64,000 bases of DNA from Microbulbifer variabilis (GCF_020524905.1 NZ_JAIVKI010000002.1:434001-498000), one strand, 5' to 3'; shown: positions 28,224-38,115, numbered from the stretch's first letter. Program-made: numbers and translations. The notes: generated from the sequence alone by a model not told the origin.

Positions 28224-28781
28224 ATGCCCGTGTTTGATATTGGTTTTTTTGAACTGCTGTTGGTCGCGGTAGTGGCACTGCTTGTGGTGGGCCCGGAGCG
28301 CCTGCCCGAGGCCATTCGTACTACGGCGCGCTGGTGGTCTGGCTTGAAGCGCACCTTGCAAGGTGCGCGCGAGGAGCTAGAGCGGGAGGTGGGTGCGGAC
28401 GATATCCGCCGGGAGCTGCATAATGAGCGCATCCTGCGGGAGATCGAAGAGAGCCGTCGGGAGATGGAACGCACCTTCAATGAGGCTAACCACGAGGTGA
28501 ATGAATCCCTGCAGCAACAGTTAGAAGAGGATAAATCTCAGCCCGACGGGTCGGCTAAATCGGAGGAAAAAGCTCCAGCAAAATCCCTACAGGAGCCCGA
28601 GCACCCGCGCGCGGAAAAAGAGGATTATTTACCTGAACAGGATGAGACAGTTGAGGAACTGCAAGACCCGGAATATCCAGAGCATTGGCACGATTTCGGC
28701 GACCCGGAGTTGAATCCAGATCACCCGGAAAATATACCCAAAGAGATAGAAAAAGAATCGCAACAGGAAAAAGACAAGTAA
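28224..28781 (+). CDS. tatB: Twin-arginine translocase subunit TatB
   Basis: A 185-residue Tat[29 protein letters not shown] with the key Glu8-position acidic residue in the helix start region and the GPERLPE hinge, then a long amphipathic and acidic Q/E-rich cytoplasmic tail (about 75-185) that is longer and more acidic than in E. coli. It forms the signal-peptide receptor with TatC. Its stop is two bases before tatC ATG. Confidence 0.94.
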   Translation: MPVFDIGFFELLLVAVVALLVVGPERLPEAIRTTARWWSGLKRTLQGAREELEREVGADDIRRELHNERILREIEESRREMERTFNEANHEVNESLQQQLEEDKSQPDGSAKSEEKAPAKSLQEPEHPRAEKEDYLPEQDETVEELQDPEYPEHWHDFGDPELNPDHPENIPKEIEKESQQEKDK

Positions 28782-28783
28782 CC

Positions 28784-29539
28784 ATGAGCGATCAATCACA
28801 AGACAGCCATCAACCATTTATCGATCACCTGATCGAACTGCGGGATCGGCTGCTGCGTACTTTACTGGTTGTGGTGGTTCTCTTTGCCTGCCTGGTGCCC
28901 TTTGCTTCGGATATCTATAACTTTATTGCCAATCCACTGCAGGAGCGTTTGGTCGGCGATGCGGGGATGATTGCGACAGAAGTAACTTCGACCTTCCTCA
29001 CACCATTTAAAACTACTTTTATCGTATCGTTTTTTATCGCAATACCTTTTGTGCTCTATCAAGCCTGGGCTTTTATTGCTCCCGGTTTATATAAAAATGA
29101 AAAACGTATCGCGATACCGATCCTGGTTACCAGCGTAGTGCTTTTCTACGCGGGTATTGCCTTTGCTTATTATGTGGTATTCCCCATTTTGTTTGATTTT
29201 TTCGTCGGCTCGGCCCACGCAGATATCAAAGTCATGCCGGATATGCGCAGTTATCTGGATCTGGTGTTGAAATTATTTTTTGCCTTTGGTTTTGCCTTCG
29301 AGATTCCAATAGCCACGGTGTTGTTAATCTGGAGTGGCGCGGTGGATGCCAAAACGCTAGCGAGCAAACGCCCCTATGTGATTGTGGGTTGCTTCCTGAT
29401 CGGTATGCTGCTTACTCCACCGGATGTGATTTCTCAGTCCCTACTGGCTGTACCCATGTGGTTGCTGTTTGAGGTGGGTATTTTATTTGGCCGTTGGATT
29501 ACATTGCGCCAGGTAAAAGAGGAAGCTGAAAAGTCCTAA
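28784..29539 (+). CDS. tatC: Twin-arginine translocase subunit TatC
   Basis: A 251-residue six-helix membrane receptor for RR signal peptides. FIDHLIELRDRLLR at the N terminus, F..PFKTTF after the first periplasmic loop, AFIAPGLYKNEKR in the first cytoplasmic loop and FGFAFEIPIATVLL with the intramembrane Glu. The ATG at 28784 gives the family start; the frame is open farther upstream but that overlaps tatB. Last gene of the hisIE-tatABC stretch. Confidence 0.96.
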   Translation: MSDQSQDSHQPFIDHLIELRDRLLRTLLVVVVLFACLVPFASDIYNFIANPLQERLVGDAGMIATEVTSTFLTPFKTTFIVSFFIAIPFVLYQAWAFIAPGLYKNEKRIAIPILVTSVVLFYAGIAFAYYVVFPILFDFFVGSAHADIKVMPDMRSYLDLVLKLFFAFGFAFEIPIATVLLIWSGAVDAKTLASKRPYVIVGCFLIGMLLTPPDVISQSLLAVPMWLLFEVGILFGRWITLRQVKEEAEKS

Positions 29540-29907
29540 TCAGATTGTTTATAAAAGCCTGGCAAAAATGGTCTTAAAGAAAATTTCCAAGAAAAATTAT
29601 TAATGCATTAAAATGCCCCGGCGCTTTTGCAGCCGGGGCAGTCGCCCTGTTGTTTTGCCTGCCCTGCCCAAATCCAACCCCATGCTCTCAAAACAGAATT
29701 GGCTGTGGAAGGACAGTCTGCGTTCCATGCAATAAAAGCTGAACGATATTGGTTTTTGCGCCACTACTGGCAAGCCCCCATCGCAACAAAAACCAAACGG
29801 TCAGCTGAGGAAAGTGGCGATTAGTGAGAAGAACTCCTGTTCCTCCATCAATCGCCTCAGCCGCAAAAATACTTTGCGGCAATTACTTTACCCTGAGACC
29901 CCAGGTA
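29540..29907. other. Intergenic region after tatC
   Basis: 368 bp without a convincing gene. It holds the GC-rich hairpin at 29614-29640. The remaining 265 bp shows only short open frames with no ribosome site or coding character. Confidence 0.5.
29614..29640. terminator. GC-rich hairpin between tatC and the DUF3149 gene
   Basis: TGCCCCGGC (29614-29622) pairs with GCCGGGGCA (29632-29640) around a 9-nt loop. On the minus strand it is followed by TTTTAATG, on the plus strand by no T-run. It lies 75 bp after tatC and may end both convergent transcripts. Confidence 0.6.
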
Positions 29908-30102
29908 TTAGTGAGATGCGGTGGCAGGTTTATTGATAGGCGTAGTTTTCGTACGCTCTTTCTTTTCCTGCTCCGCTATTTCTTTTTCCACATTGCTGCT
30001 AACCAGGCGATAAAAATAGTATGCCATCAGGAATATAAATCCGATTACGGCCAGGCTAAGCAAGCCGGAAAAGCTGGTAAATAGATCTACTAAGGCATCC
30101 AT
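29908..30102 (-). CDS. DUF3149 small membrane protein
   Basis: A 64-residue single-pass membrane protein matching DUF3149: MDALVDLFTSFSGLLSLAVIGFIFLMAYYFYRLVSSNVEKE, then a short charged tail. The helix is about 14-33 with a following FYR motif. GGAGAGAGAG lies directly before the ATG. The promoter carries an FNR/Anr-type site (30164-30177) placed as in class II activation, so it is probably induced at low oxygen. Function unknown. Confidence 0.82.
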   Translation of the reverse strand: MDALVDLFTSFSGLLSLAVIGFIFLMAYYFYRLVSSNVEKEIAEQEKKERTKTTPINKPATASH

Positions 30103-30136
30103 CTCTCTCTCCAGTACGCCAATGCTTCAGCTATGC

Positions 30137-30177
30137 AGTGTATGGGGTTGCAGAGCCAGATTCTTGACCTAAATCAA
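30137..30177 (-). promoter_or_regulatory. FNR/Anr-type activated promoter of the DUF3149 gene
   Basis: TTGACCTAAATCAA (30164-30177) matches nine of the ten defined bases of the FNR consensus TTGAT-N4-ATCAA. On the minus strand the -10-like TACACT (30142-30137) begins 29 bases after the site centre, exactly the spacing of class II (-41.5) FNR promoters. The ATG is about 28 bases past the predicted start of transcription. Confidence 0.6.
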
Positions 30178-30358
30178 CTGGGCTTGAGTTATTGGAAAAG
30201 AGAGTGGAAGCTGACCTTGTATCGTTTGATTGAAAATAATTTAAGGCGTTTCCGGGTTTTCGGAGCGGGAAATTTCTATCGTGTGACTAAACGGTATTTT
30301 TTCGTAATGTTGGTAGTAGAATTCATGCGAACCAGCTGTGCAGGGAAAAACACGCCGT

Positions 30359-30595
30359 TTACAAATGAAGCGTAAGGCTTAAGAGCAGGCAGACTAGCGC
30401 CAAACCCAATAGCTGATAAAGATCCTTTTCTTGTCGCCAGCGGGGCATAAGTAGCATGAGTGCTAAGGGGGGGATAAATAAGGCAATAAAACCAGCAAAG
30501 GTGCTGTCATCAAAGCAGACACTTAATAGACGTAGCCAGACAATGGCAGCAAATACCAGGGTAAACACTGTCAGAATCGCGCTCACAGGCATCAT
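30359..30595 (-). CDS. Small two- or three-helix membrane protein
   Basis: A 78-residue hydrophobic protein (MMPVSAILTVFTLVFAAIVWLRLL, FAGFIALFIPPLALMLLMPRW, YQLLGLALVCLLLSLTLHL) with three probable membrane segments. TAAGGG lies nine bases before the ATG. No family recognised. It is divergent from the predicted aminopeptidase gene. The opposite-strand frame across 30133-30375 has no coding character and is not called. Confidence 0.6.
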   Translation of the reverse strand: MMPVSAILTVFTLVFAAIVWLRLLSVCFDDSTFAGFIALFIPPLALMLLMPRWRQEKDLYQLLGLALVCLLLSLTLHL

Positions 30596-30672
30596 GCTAT
30601 AACCCTTAGAGGCTATTGAAGGGAAAGGAAAATCCCCAGGTTGATCGCTATAAAATCAAAATAGGAAAGGAA

Positions 30673-31812
30673 GTGTATATCAGATTGCCTATCGCAAGGT
30701 TACTTAGCAAAGGGTTTAATTGGCGCGTATGGTTGCTGCTCGTATCTCTTTATTTGACGGGCTGTGAAACTGTAGGCTACTACGCCCAGGCAGCTGCCGG
30801 TCAATGGCGTATTTTGTCCGGGCGTCAGCCGATTGAAAAAGTCATTAATGCGACGGGCACCAGTGAGCAATTACAGCAGCAGTTGCAATTGGTACTGCAG
30901 ATTCGCGCCTATGCGGCTGAGGTTTTGCAATTACCGGTGGGCAATGCCTACAGTGCCTATGTACAGCTAGACGACACCTACCCGATTTGGAATGTCCTGG
31001 CAGCGTCTGAATTTTCCCTTGAGCCTAAGCGCTGGTGCTACCCTATCGCCGGCTGCGCCAGTTACCGCGGTTACTTTCGCAAATCTTCCGCAGAGGCAAA
31101 AGCGAACCAGCTGTATGCAGAGGGTTACGATGTATATTTAGGCCCGGTGCCCGCGTACAGCACTCTTGGTTGGTTCAACGACCCAATATTATCCAGTTTC
31201 GTAAACTGGCCTCAGGAGCGCCTAGCCGGTCTTTTATTCCATGAGCTGGCCCATAGAAGGGTATATATCTCCGGTGATACCCAGTTTAACGAAAGCTTCG
31301 CCACCGCTGTTTCAGAAATCGCCCTACCCGGCTGGCTCAGCAGCCAGGGCCTGGTCAGCTCCGCGGCTCAGGCCCGCGCAGAGACCATGTCTGTCCGTCA
31401 ATTGATGGCAGCCGCCCGCAGACAATTAAGGCCTATCTATCACTCTTCTGAGCCAGACAATTTAAAGCGTGAACAAAAAGCTCAGGTTTTATCCCGATTA
31501 CGCCAATGCTATAGAAAGCTATCCGCAAACTGGCCCAATCCCGCCCGCTATCAAAGCTATATAGAAAAAACGAATAACGCCACCCTGGCCCTGGCCGCTG
31601 AATATGAATCCCAGGTACCGGCTTTTAAGCAACTTTATTTGGATAGTGGTAGTTGGGAGGCTTTTTATGACGCAGCACAGAGACTAGGGGGTTTAAGTAA
31701 GGCTAATCGAGAAGAACGCTTGCTTCAGTTGGGAGATGAATATCACCGATCAAACACAGAGAGAAAACAAGGGAGTGGGGAGGATGAAAAGAGATGCATT
31801 TCGAGTGGTTAA
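30673..31812 (+). CDS. Predicted zinc aminopeptidase, lipoprotein (COG4324-like)
   Basis: A 379-residue exported protein. The GTG at 30673 has AGGAAAGGAA upstream and gives a lipoprotein signal with lipobox LTGC (Cys31); an earlier TTG would only lengthen it. The gluzincin-type site is HELAH (His190, Glu191, His194) with the likely third ligand Glu207 in NESFATAV. Sequence (ETVGYYAQAAAGQWRILSGRQPIEKVI) and the site match the COG4324 predicted aminopeptidase family. Substrate unknown. It faces the outer membrane or periplasm. Confidence 0.85.
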   Translation: MYIRLPIARLLSKGFNWRVWLLLVSLYLTGCETVGYYAQAAAGQWRILSGRQPIEKVINATGTSEQLQQQLQLVLQIRAYAAEVLQLPVGNAYSAYVQLDDTYPIWNVLAASEFSLEPKRWCYPIAGCASYRGYFRKSSAEAKANQLYAEGYDVYLGPVPAYSTLGWFNDPILSSFVNWPQERLAGLLFHELAHRRVYISGDTQFNESFATAVSEIALPGWLSSQGLVSSAAQARAETMSVRQLMAAARRQLRPIYHSSEPDNLKREQKAQVLSRLRQCYRKLSANWPNPARYQSYIEKTNNATLALAAEYESQVPAFKQLYLDSGSWEAFYDAAQRLGGLSKANREERLLQLGDEYHRSNTERKQGSGEDEKRCISSG

Positions 31813-32033
31813 TGTGAAAATATCACAGAATTATTTTTTCCAAGAATGGTTCGTGATGGGTATTTATTCTAATTTCATAAAATGCCCTATCAATAAATTA
31901 CGGTCTTAATTTAAAGGTGTTTTCATTTCGTGACAGCTGGTTAGGGTGATTTAAATATTTTATATCTTGTTTTTCTGGCCTAGCATTAGTTGTTTCTTTA
32001 TAGTCCCGCCCTTCAGAATTCCATCCAGTAAGA

Positions 32034-34049
32034 ATGAGTAGAATGATGTACCCTAAATTCCTATCCAGTTTCCTAATAATTGGTTGCTTATTATTTCTAT
32101 CAGCCTGTAGCAGTGATGATAAAGGCAACACTAATGAGCTTCCCGAGAAAACGCTCAGCCTAACGATTGAAGGGTATGTGGAAACTAATAGCTATAGTGA
32201 TGTTGAGGTGAAGTTACAGGTAGATGATACTGAATTTTATGGAGAGGTAGACGCATTAGGGAATTACTCTATCGATATAGAAATTCCTGAATCTCAGATT
32301 GATAGCTTTCTAAGAGCTGAAGCCATTTTTCCTGTCGAAAGTAGTATAAGGCTTGTGAGTCTACTTGGATCTGTAAGAACTTTGCTAGAGAAATCTGGTA
32401 AAGACCAAGTTTTAGTACGTACTGAATTACTTGATGTAAATATTACCTCTCTCTCAACTGCTCTCTCAGCAGTTATAGAAACTGCAAATGATGGCCCAAT
32501 TATATCTCAGTCTCAATATGAGTTGGCTTATCATAAGATAGATGCCTCTGTAGCATTTGCTATTGCTACATCTTTAAAGATGTTAATTAATGATTCACTT
32601 TATTTAGTTGAAAATGGTCTTAGTCTACCTGAAAAATTCGTTGACATTTATGAATTTGCTACAAATTATAGCGAAATATCTCTTTATGTTGCTAAGGTCA
32701 CCGATACTGTTTTTGAGCTATTTGTGGAAACTAAAAAGGAAATTGTTAGGGAGGAAGGGATTCTGGCATCTTCACCATCTGAATTATCTTTCATCGCTGA
32801 TTCATATTATCTACCTTCACAGGGAGTAAGATTAATTTTAAGGGAGAATGGAACAGGTGAAATTAATGGTTTAATGGATAGCGTAGATATTACTTGGATG
32901 CAAACAAATAACGCTATTCTTATAGAAGGAGCAGATTTAGTAATAAGTTCTTCTTACAATGAATTTGATTCATCCTACGAAGAAACACACTATAAAATCA
33001 GTAAAATAAAATGGCTTTCCGAAGGCTCAGATCTTGACTTAATTGTTGTCGATGCTCAGGAGTATGAGCACTCTCCAAATGGAGAATATAAAGATTCGGT
33101 ATTTGTAGATAGAACAGATATGGCAATAGCACTTCGATCATCTGGGATGCTTCCTATATCTGATAAAATTGAGTTGGGAAAGTTGTATAGCCTTCCTATA
33201 GTGACTACACCAAGTGAAATTATTAATCCTATAGTTGAAATTACTCCAGAATATACCGTAAAAGTCTTAGATATGCGCTTTCATGGAAGTTATGAAAGTG
33301 GTGGTAATGTTGATATTACCTTCCCAGAAATTAATGAAAGTGGTGAATTGTTTGAGTTTGAGAAATCTGGAGTTTGGTATTTAGATAATGATGATCAAAT
33401 CGTTGTGGAAATGCCAAATGGAGTTAAGTTAATTTATTGTTTTTTAAATTATGAATACAAAGATCAAGACTGGGTATTTGTACTTGAGGACTTTGAAGGA
33501 AAAAAAACGGCAAGATTTTACTCTAGTTTTGTTCAGAATTTCGAAGATTGGGAAGAGACAGAAATTTCAGGTATTTACCAGTTGATTGATCCAAAATACA
33601 GTTTCTGGTGGCCACTGGATCACTATTGGTTTGAATTAAAAACTGATGGGGCTGTAATGATAATAAGTGCTTACGACTCAGATTTAAGTGGAAGCCTAGA
33701 GGATGATGAGATTAGCATGCGTCATGGATTGTGGAAACTTAATGGCAAAAATAATATAGAGATTAGACAATACTCGGATCAATCTTATAAAGATTGTGAT
33801 CCATTGTCTTGGAGTCCTCCTATGAATTCTGATTGTCAGCTACGTCGGGTACGTAATTGGGAAATATTCAACATTGTCAACGATCAAACTCTTCATGTTA
33901 AAAGTATTTTTCAGTTCTTTTCTAAAACTAAAGAAGAAAATATTACAAGTGATTCAAATGATAGTGGGCTTATTTTGGAATCAACTTTAATCTACCACAC
34001 ATTAGTGGAAAAATTATCTGAAAGACCAATCACTATTCCTTACCAATAA
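32034..34049 (+). CDS. AT-rich orphan lipoprotein of unknown function
   Basis: A 671-residue exported lipoprotein with signal ending LSAC (Cys25), an SSDDKGN linker and no recognised family. The N-terminal part (about 40-105) looks like a beta-sandwich domain (SLTIEGYVETNSYSDVEVKLQVDD). The middle has helical stretches (about 150-240). Later parts are repetitive beta-rich blocks with W-Y-D/N-E motifs (about 245-330, 400-490, 500-670), each resembling a small domain around a pattern such as SGIYQLIDP or SGVWYLDNDDQIV. Base composition is far more AT-rich than all neighbours, suggesting recent transfer. No strong ribosome site precedes the ATG. Probably surface or periplasmic; binding or adhesion is only a guess. 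Confidence 0.75.
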   Translation: MSRMMYPKFLSSFLIIGCLLFLSACSSDDKGNTNELPEKTLSLTIEGYVETNSYSDVEVKLQVDDTEFYGEVDALGNYSIDIEIPESQIDSFLRAEAIFPVESSIRLVSLLGSVRTLLEKSGKDQVLVRTELLDVNITSLSTALSAVIETANDGPIISQSQYELAYHKIDASVAFAIATSLKMLINDSLYLVENGLSLPEKFVDIYEFATNYSEISLYVAKVTDTVFELFVETKKEIVREEGILASSPSELSFIADSYYLPSQGVRLILRENGTGEINGLMDSVDITWMQTNNAILIEGADLVISSSYNEFDSSYEETHYKISKIKWLSEGSDLDLIVVDAQEYEHSPNGEYKDSVFVDRTDMAIALRSSGMLPISDKIELGKLYSLPIVTTPSEIINPIVEITPEYTVKVLDMRFHGSYESGGNVDITFPEINESGELFEFEKSGVWYLDNDDQIVVEMPNGVKLIYCFLNYEYKDQDWVFVLEDFEGKKTARFYSSFVQNFEDWEETEISGIYQLIDPKYSFWWPLDHYWFELKTDGAVMIISAYDSDLSGSLEDDEISMRHGLWKLNGKNNIEIRQYSDQSYKDCDPLSWSPPMNSDCQLRRVRNWEIFNIVNDQTLHVKSIFQFFSKTKEENITSDSNDSGLILESTLIYHTLVEKLSERPITIPYQ

Positions 34050-34788
34050 CCTATATTTTCTATAAGCTTTAATTTTCGATAGTAAGTGTTATTAGGAAAG
34101 AGAGAGGTCAGCTGCTAGTTTCAGGGCCTCTCCCTGCTAAGTGAAAATATCGACAGGTTACTACCAGTCAGATGAGAAAGGTACGATACCAGCTCCAAAA
34201 GCTAAAAAGTGGTTGTTGTCAGGCTGTAACTGTAAAATTTTCGGGAAGAGATTGAATGGCGGTTAGCTAAAATTGCGGCGAAATCTTGGGTCGGAGGATA
34301 AACCTATGATTAAATTATCAATTGCCAAAACCTTAAATTTAACCACTCCGTATAACAATGATAATGACCGATAAAAAATGTTAGCAAATCTATGATTTGA
34401 CCCTAAAAAAGAGAAGTCGATTGCAAGTGAGGAATAATTCAACTAGACCCATAGGGTTATTGTTAAGCTACAAGAACACTCTGCGAGCGGATCTTTAAGT
34501 GCTATAGATTTTATTTTTACAATCTCCAACAGCTTCTCTCAAAAATCTACCCTAGAAGGTCCTGGAATTTACAGTATGAAGGTTGAGAATTTCAACTTGC
34601 ATTCTGTCGACTGAAGCAGGCTAAGTTATAAATGGTACGAGAGATATACAAGTGTACTTATAATAAGGTGAAGAGATGATCTATTTGCAGCGTAAGAGTA
34701 TGGTAAGTTTGCTCTGAAATCAAAATTTATAAATAGACGCTATATAAATAGATGCTAAATGAAAAATAATAGAGTGATTTTCACTCTA
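34050..34788. other. AT-rich gene-poor stretch
   Basis: About 740 bp of AT-rich DNA with many stops on both strands. It holds one 22-codon open frame with a good ribosome site (34306-34374) and the epd terminator at its right edge. No transposase, repeat, tRNA or attachment-like core was seen. It separates the orphan lipoprotein from epd, where many relatives carry pgk and fba next to epd. Confidence 0.55.
34306..34374 (+). CDS. Candidate 22-residue small ORF with strong ribosome site
   Basis: ATG at 34306 preceded by GGAGG at 8-base spacing, encoding MIKLSIAKTLNLTTPYNNDN plus two residues, then TAA. It may be a small protein, or the remnant start of a decayed gene. There is no homology that I recognise; coding status is unproven. 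Confidence 0.25.
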   Translation: MIKLSIAKTLNLTTPYNNDNDR

Positions 34789-34795
34789 TTATTTT
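34761..34795 (-). terminator. Terminator overlapping the epd stop codon
   Basis: A 15-bp perfect inverted repeat (34763-34777 with 34781-34795, 3-nt loop) begins inside the last codons of epd and covers its stop at 34789-34791. On the minus strand the distal arm runs into a T tract, as expected of a rho-independent terminator. Confidence 0.75.
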
Positions 34796-35799
34796 CCCAG
34801 CTTGTTTGCTACATCCAACATCCGATTCGCAAATCCCCACTCGTTATCAAACCAAATCAATATCTTCACTAATTTTCCGCCGGCAACCCGTGTCTGGCTG
34901 GCATCAATAATTCCCGAGCGTGGGTCGTGATTAAAGTCGCAGGAGGCGAGTGGCTCTTCGGTGAAGCCGAGTACGCCTTTAAACTCTGTAGCGGCTGTGG
35001 ACTTCAGCAAAGCGTTGACTTCACTCTGGCTTACATCTTTTTGTAATTGCACAGATAGATCAATAGCGGAGACATTGACCGTGGGTACGCGCATGGCCTG
35101 GGCTTCGAACTTTCCAAATAAGTGCGGCAATATGCGTTCGATGCCGCGGGCGAGTGCGGTGTCGACGGGAATAATGGAGGTAACGGCGGAGCGTGTTTTT
35201 CTTAAATCGGTGTGATGGTAGGCATCACTTACCGGCTGGTCGTTCATGGCGGAGTGGATAGTGGTTAGCACGCCCGCTTCTATGCCGAACGCCTTGTCGA
35301 GTGCTGCGATCACCGGCACGCTGCAATTGGTGGTGCAGGAGGCGGCCGAAATAATGGTTTCATTGCCGTTCAGGGTGTGATCGTTAACCCCATAAACAAT
35401 AGTGGCATCCACATCGCGGCTGGCGGGCTGGGAGAATAAAACCTTCTTTGCCCCTGCGACCAGGTGAAGTTCGGCACAGCGCCGCTCTTTAAAACTGCCG
35501 GTGCATTCAAGCACGATATCGACATTCTCTTCACGCCAATTCAGGTCTTCCAAACGCTCGAAATGCGTGACGGAGATACGGTCGCCATTAACCGTTAGCG
35601 TGTCATTTTCCACGGAGACATCACCGGCAAAGCGCCCGTGTACCGAGTCGTACTTGGTGAGGTGGCCGATGGTAGTGCAGTCGGCCAGCTCGTTGATAGC
35701 GACAATCTGCAGGGTATCGCGGGCGCCGGATTCGTACAGGGCACGTAAAACGGAGCGGCCGATGCGGCCATAGCCATTAATGGCGAGTCGGGTGGTCAT
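34789..35799 (-). CDS. epd: Erythrose-4-phosphate dehydrogenase (Epd), GAPDH superfamily
   Basis: A 336-residue NAD-dependent enzyme oxidising erythrose 4-phosphate to 4-phosphoerythronate for pyridoxal phosphate synthesis. It has the GAPDH fold ([10 protein letters not shown], catalytic Cys155 in SCTTNC, His182 in [17 protein letters not shown]). The segment AINELAD (Glu37 where GAPDH has Asp after Asn) and [21 protein letters not shown] are Epd-like and closer to E. coli Epd than to GapA. It lies 88 bp after tkt, the source of erythrose 4-phosphate. The usual downstream pgk is absent here. A GAPDH role cannot be fully excluded. Confidence 0.85.
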   Translation of the reverse strand: MTTRLAINGYGRIGRSVLRALYESGARDTLQIVAINELADCTTIGHLTKYDSVHGRFAGDVSVENDTLTVNGDRISVTHFERLEDLNWREENVDIVLECTGSFKERRCAELHLVAGAKKVLFSQPASRDVDATIVYGVNDHTLNGNETIISAASCTTNCSVPVIAALDKAFGIEAGVLTTIHSAMNDQPVSDAYHHTDLRKTRSAVTSIIPVDTALARGIERILPHLFGKFEAQAMRVPTVNVSAIDLSVQLQKDVSQSEVNALLKSTAATEFKGVLGFTEEPLASCDFNHDPRSGIIDASQTRVAGGKLVKILIWFDNEWGFANRMLDVANKLGK

Positions 35800-35887
35800 A
35801 GTGGTAATGCCGGATAGGAATTAAAGGCGTCGCCGAGGCACCCCCCGCGACACAGAGCGCAAGGGGAGCCTGGTTTAAGCGCTGAAA

Positions 35888-37888
35888 TTAGTTCAGTACT
35901 TTCTCGACAGTTTCCACCACATTTTCCACAGTAAAACCGAAGTGGCGCATCAGTTCGTCGCCGGGGGCGGACTCGCCGAAGCTGCTCATACCGATAATGG
36001 CGCCGTCAAAGCCGACGAATTTATACCAGTAATCCTGGTGGCTGGCCTCTACGGCCACGCGGGCGCGCACGGCGGAGGGCAGTACCGATTCGCGGTAAGA
36101 CTCGTCCTGTTCCATAAAGGCTTCGGCGCAGGGCATGGAGACCACGCGCACTTTCTTGCCCGCGAGCTTCTCTTTGGCGGCCATGGCCAGTTCCACTTCG
36201 GAGCCGGTGGCGATAATGATTGCTTCCGGGGTACCGTCGCAGTCAGACAGTACATAGCCGCCCTTCTCTACCTGGGACAGCTGTACGGCATTGCGTGGCT
36301 GCGGTGCCAGGCCCTGACGGCTGAATATCAGGGTGCTGGGGCCATCTTTGCGTGCGATAGCCATCTTCCAGCTCACTGCGGATTCGGTGGCATCGCAGGG
36401 GCGCCAGGTGTGCAGATTGGGGGTAGAGCGCAAAGCGCTCAGCTGCTCAACCGGCTGGTGGGTGGGGCCGTCTTCACCGAGGCCGATGGAGTCATGGGTA
36501 TAGACAAAGATCACGCGCTGCTTCATCAGTGCGGCCATTCGCACGGCGTTGCGAGCGTATTCCATAAACATCAGGAAAGTGGCGCCATAGGGGACGAAAC
36601 CGCCGTGCAGGGCGATGCCGTTCATCATGGCGCTCATGCCGAATTCACGCACGCCGTAGTAGACGTAGTTACCGGAGGCGTCTTCGGCGCTGACGCCCTT
36701 GGAGCCGGACCAGATGGTGAGGTTGGAGCCGGCCAGGTCGGCGGAACCACCGAGGAATTCCGGCAGCAGTGGACCATAGGCGTTCAGTGCATTTTGGCTC
36801 GCCTTGCGCGAAGCGATTTTTTGCGCATCATCCTGGCACTGTTGGATGTAGTCATCGGCTTTTGCGAGGAAGTCTGCGGGCAGTTCGCCACTCATACGGC
36901 GCTCGAATTCGGCGGCCAGCTCGGGGAACTCTTCGCGGTAGTCGGCAAAAATATCTTTCCACTCGTCTTCCTGCGCTTCACCCTTGGGCTTGGCATCCCA
37001 CTCAGCGTAGATCTCCGCGGGGATTTCGAAGGGGGCGTGCGCCCAGCCGAGTGTTTCGCGTACCAGGGAGATTTCGTCATCACCCAGAGGTGCGCCGTGA
37101 CATTCCTCACGGCCCTGCTTGTTGGGGGAGCCGAAGCCGATCACGGTTTTACAGCAGATAATGGTGGGCTTGTCGCTGTTGGCGCGAGCCTCCTCGATGG
37201 CGGCTTTAATCGCGGTGGCGTCGTGGCCATCCACATTGGGGATAACGTGCCAGCCATAGGATTCGAAGCGCTTGGGCGTGTCGTCGGTAAACCAGCCTTC
37301 CACTTCTCCGTCGATGGAGATGCCATTGTCATCGTAGAAAGCGATCAATTTGCCCAGACCCAGGGTACCGGCCAGGGAGCAGGCCTCGTGGGAAACGCCT
37401 TCCATTAAACAGCCGTCACCCATAAATACATAGGTGTGGTGGTCGACCAGCTCGTAACCCGGACGGTTGAACTGTGCCGCCAGTACTTTTTCGGCCAATG
37501 CCATACCTACGGCATTGGTAATGCCCTGGCCGAGAGGGCCGGTAGTGGTCTCAACACCAGGTGCGTAACCGTACTCCGGGTGGCCCGGGGTTTTGGAATG
37601 CATCTGGCGGAAATTCTTTAACTCTTCGATCGGCAGGTCGTAGCCGGACAGGTGCAGCAGTGAGTACAGCAGCATGGAGCCGTGGCCGTTGGAAAGCACA
37701 AAGCGGTCGCGGTCGGCCCACTCGGGATTGGCCGGGTTGTGCTTCAGGTAGTCATTCCACAGCACTTCGGCGATATCCGCCATACCCATAGGCGCACCGG
37801 GGTGGCCGCTGTTGGCTTTCTGGACGGCGTCCATCGACAGGGCGCGGATAGCGTTGGCCTTGTCTGTGCGAGAGGGAGTAGAAGACAT
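35888..37888 (-). CDS. tkt: Transketolase
   Basis: A 666-residue thiamine-diphosphate enzyme of the pentose phosphate pathway. The N-terminal domain has [48 protein letters not shown] and the ThDP motif [22 protein letters not shown]. Central domain [12 protein letters not shown] and [22 protein letters not shown] are present with the expected His residues. It transfers two-carbon units and yields erythrose 4-phosphate used by epd. It is divergent from the sahR-like gene, as tkt is in Pseudomonas. Confidence 0.97.
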   Translation of the reverse strand: MSSTPSRTDKANAIRALSMDAVQKANSGHPGAPMGMADIAEVLWNDYLKHNPANPEWADRDRFVLSNGHGSMLLYSLLHLSGYDLPIEELKNFRQMHSKTPGHPEYGYAPGVETTTGPLGQGITNAVGMALAEKVLAAQFNRPGYELVDHHTYVFMGDGCLMEGVSHEACSLAGTLGLGKLIAFYDDNGISIDGEVEGWFTDDTPKRFESYGWHVIPNVDGHDATAIKAAIEEARANSDKPTIICCKTVIGFGSPNKQGREECHGAPLGDDEISLVRETLGWAHAPFEIPAEIYAEWDAKPKGEAQEDEWKDIFADYREEFPELAAEFERRMSGELPADFLAKADDYIQQCQDDAQKIASRKASQNALNAYGPLLPEFLGGSADLAGSNLTIWSGSKGVSAEDASGNYVYYGVREFGMSAMMNGIALHGGFVPYGATFLMFMEYARNAVRMAALMKQRVIFVYTHDSIGLGEDGPTHQPVEQLSALRSTPNLHTWRPCDATESAVSWKMAIARKDGPSTLIFSRQGLAPQPRNAVQLSQVEKGGYVLSDCDGTPEAIIIATGSEVELAMAAKEKLAGKKVRVVSMPCAEAFMEQDESYRESVLPSAVRARVAVEASHQDYWYKFVGFDGAIIGMSSFGESAPGDELMRHFGFTVENVVETVEKVLN

Positions 37889-38091
37889 AGGAAGAACTCT
37901 CTGATTTTCGGATGGCCGCAGGGCGCTCTATAGGCTTTTCCCACAGCGACAAAATGGGGGCGTATTTTCCCGTAAAGGTGTGCTTCACGCAAAGGCTTGC
38001 GGGGGAAATTGCTATTAAGTGAAGCAACAATTGCTCTGGTCAATGTGCAGATGGTGGCTACAAGCACCTACATCAAAATAATTTTATAAAG

Positions 38092-38115
38092 CTATATCAA
38101 AGTTCTTTGATATAG
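38092..38115. promoter_or_regulatory. Perfect inverted-repeat operator before the SahR-like gene
   Basis: CTATATCAAAG (38092-38102) and its exact complement CTTTGATATAG (38105-38115) are separated by TT. The site lies 27 bp before the ATG of an ArsR-type regulator and 203 bp before tkt. Such imperfect-free dyads are typical of ArsR-family dimers, so autoregulation of the methyl-cycle operon is inferred. Confidence 0.7.

Noticed and set aside
29688-29882. 64-codon open frame on the minus strand after tatC
   Set aside because: No ribosome site, no hydrophobic or conserved pattern, and it overlaps the gene-free interval.
30133-30375. 80-codon open frame on the plus strand
   Set aside because: It overlaps the FNR site and the end of the small membrane protein gene, has no ribosome site and no coding character.
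34050-34788. Possible mobile element or attachment site in the AT-rich gap
   Set aside because: No transposase, integrase, terminal inverted repeats or tRNA end was found. The shift in composition alone does not prove one.
35942-37408. Long plus-strand open frame opposite transketolase
   Set aside because: It lies opposite a well-recognised transketolase with all motifs. It is a shadow of high-GC codon use.
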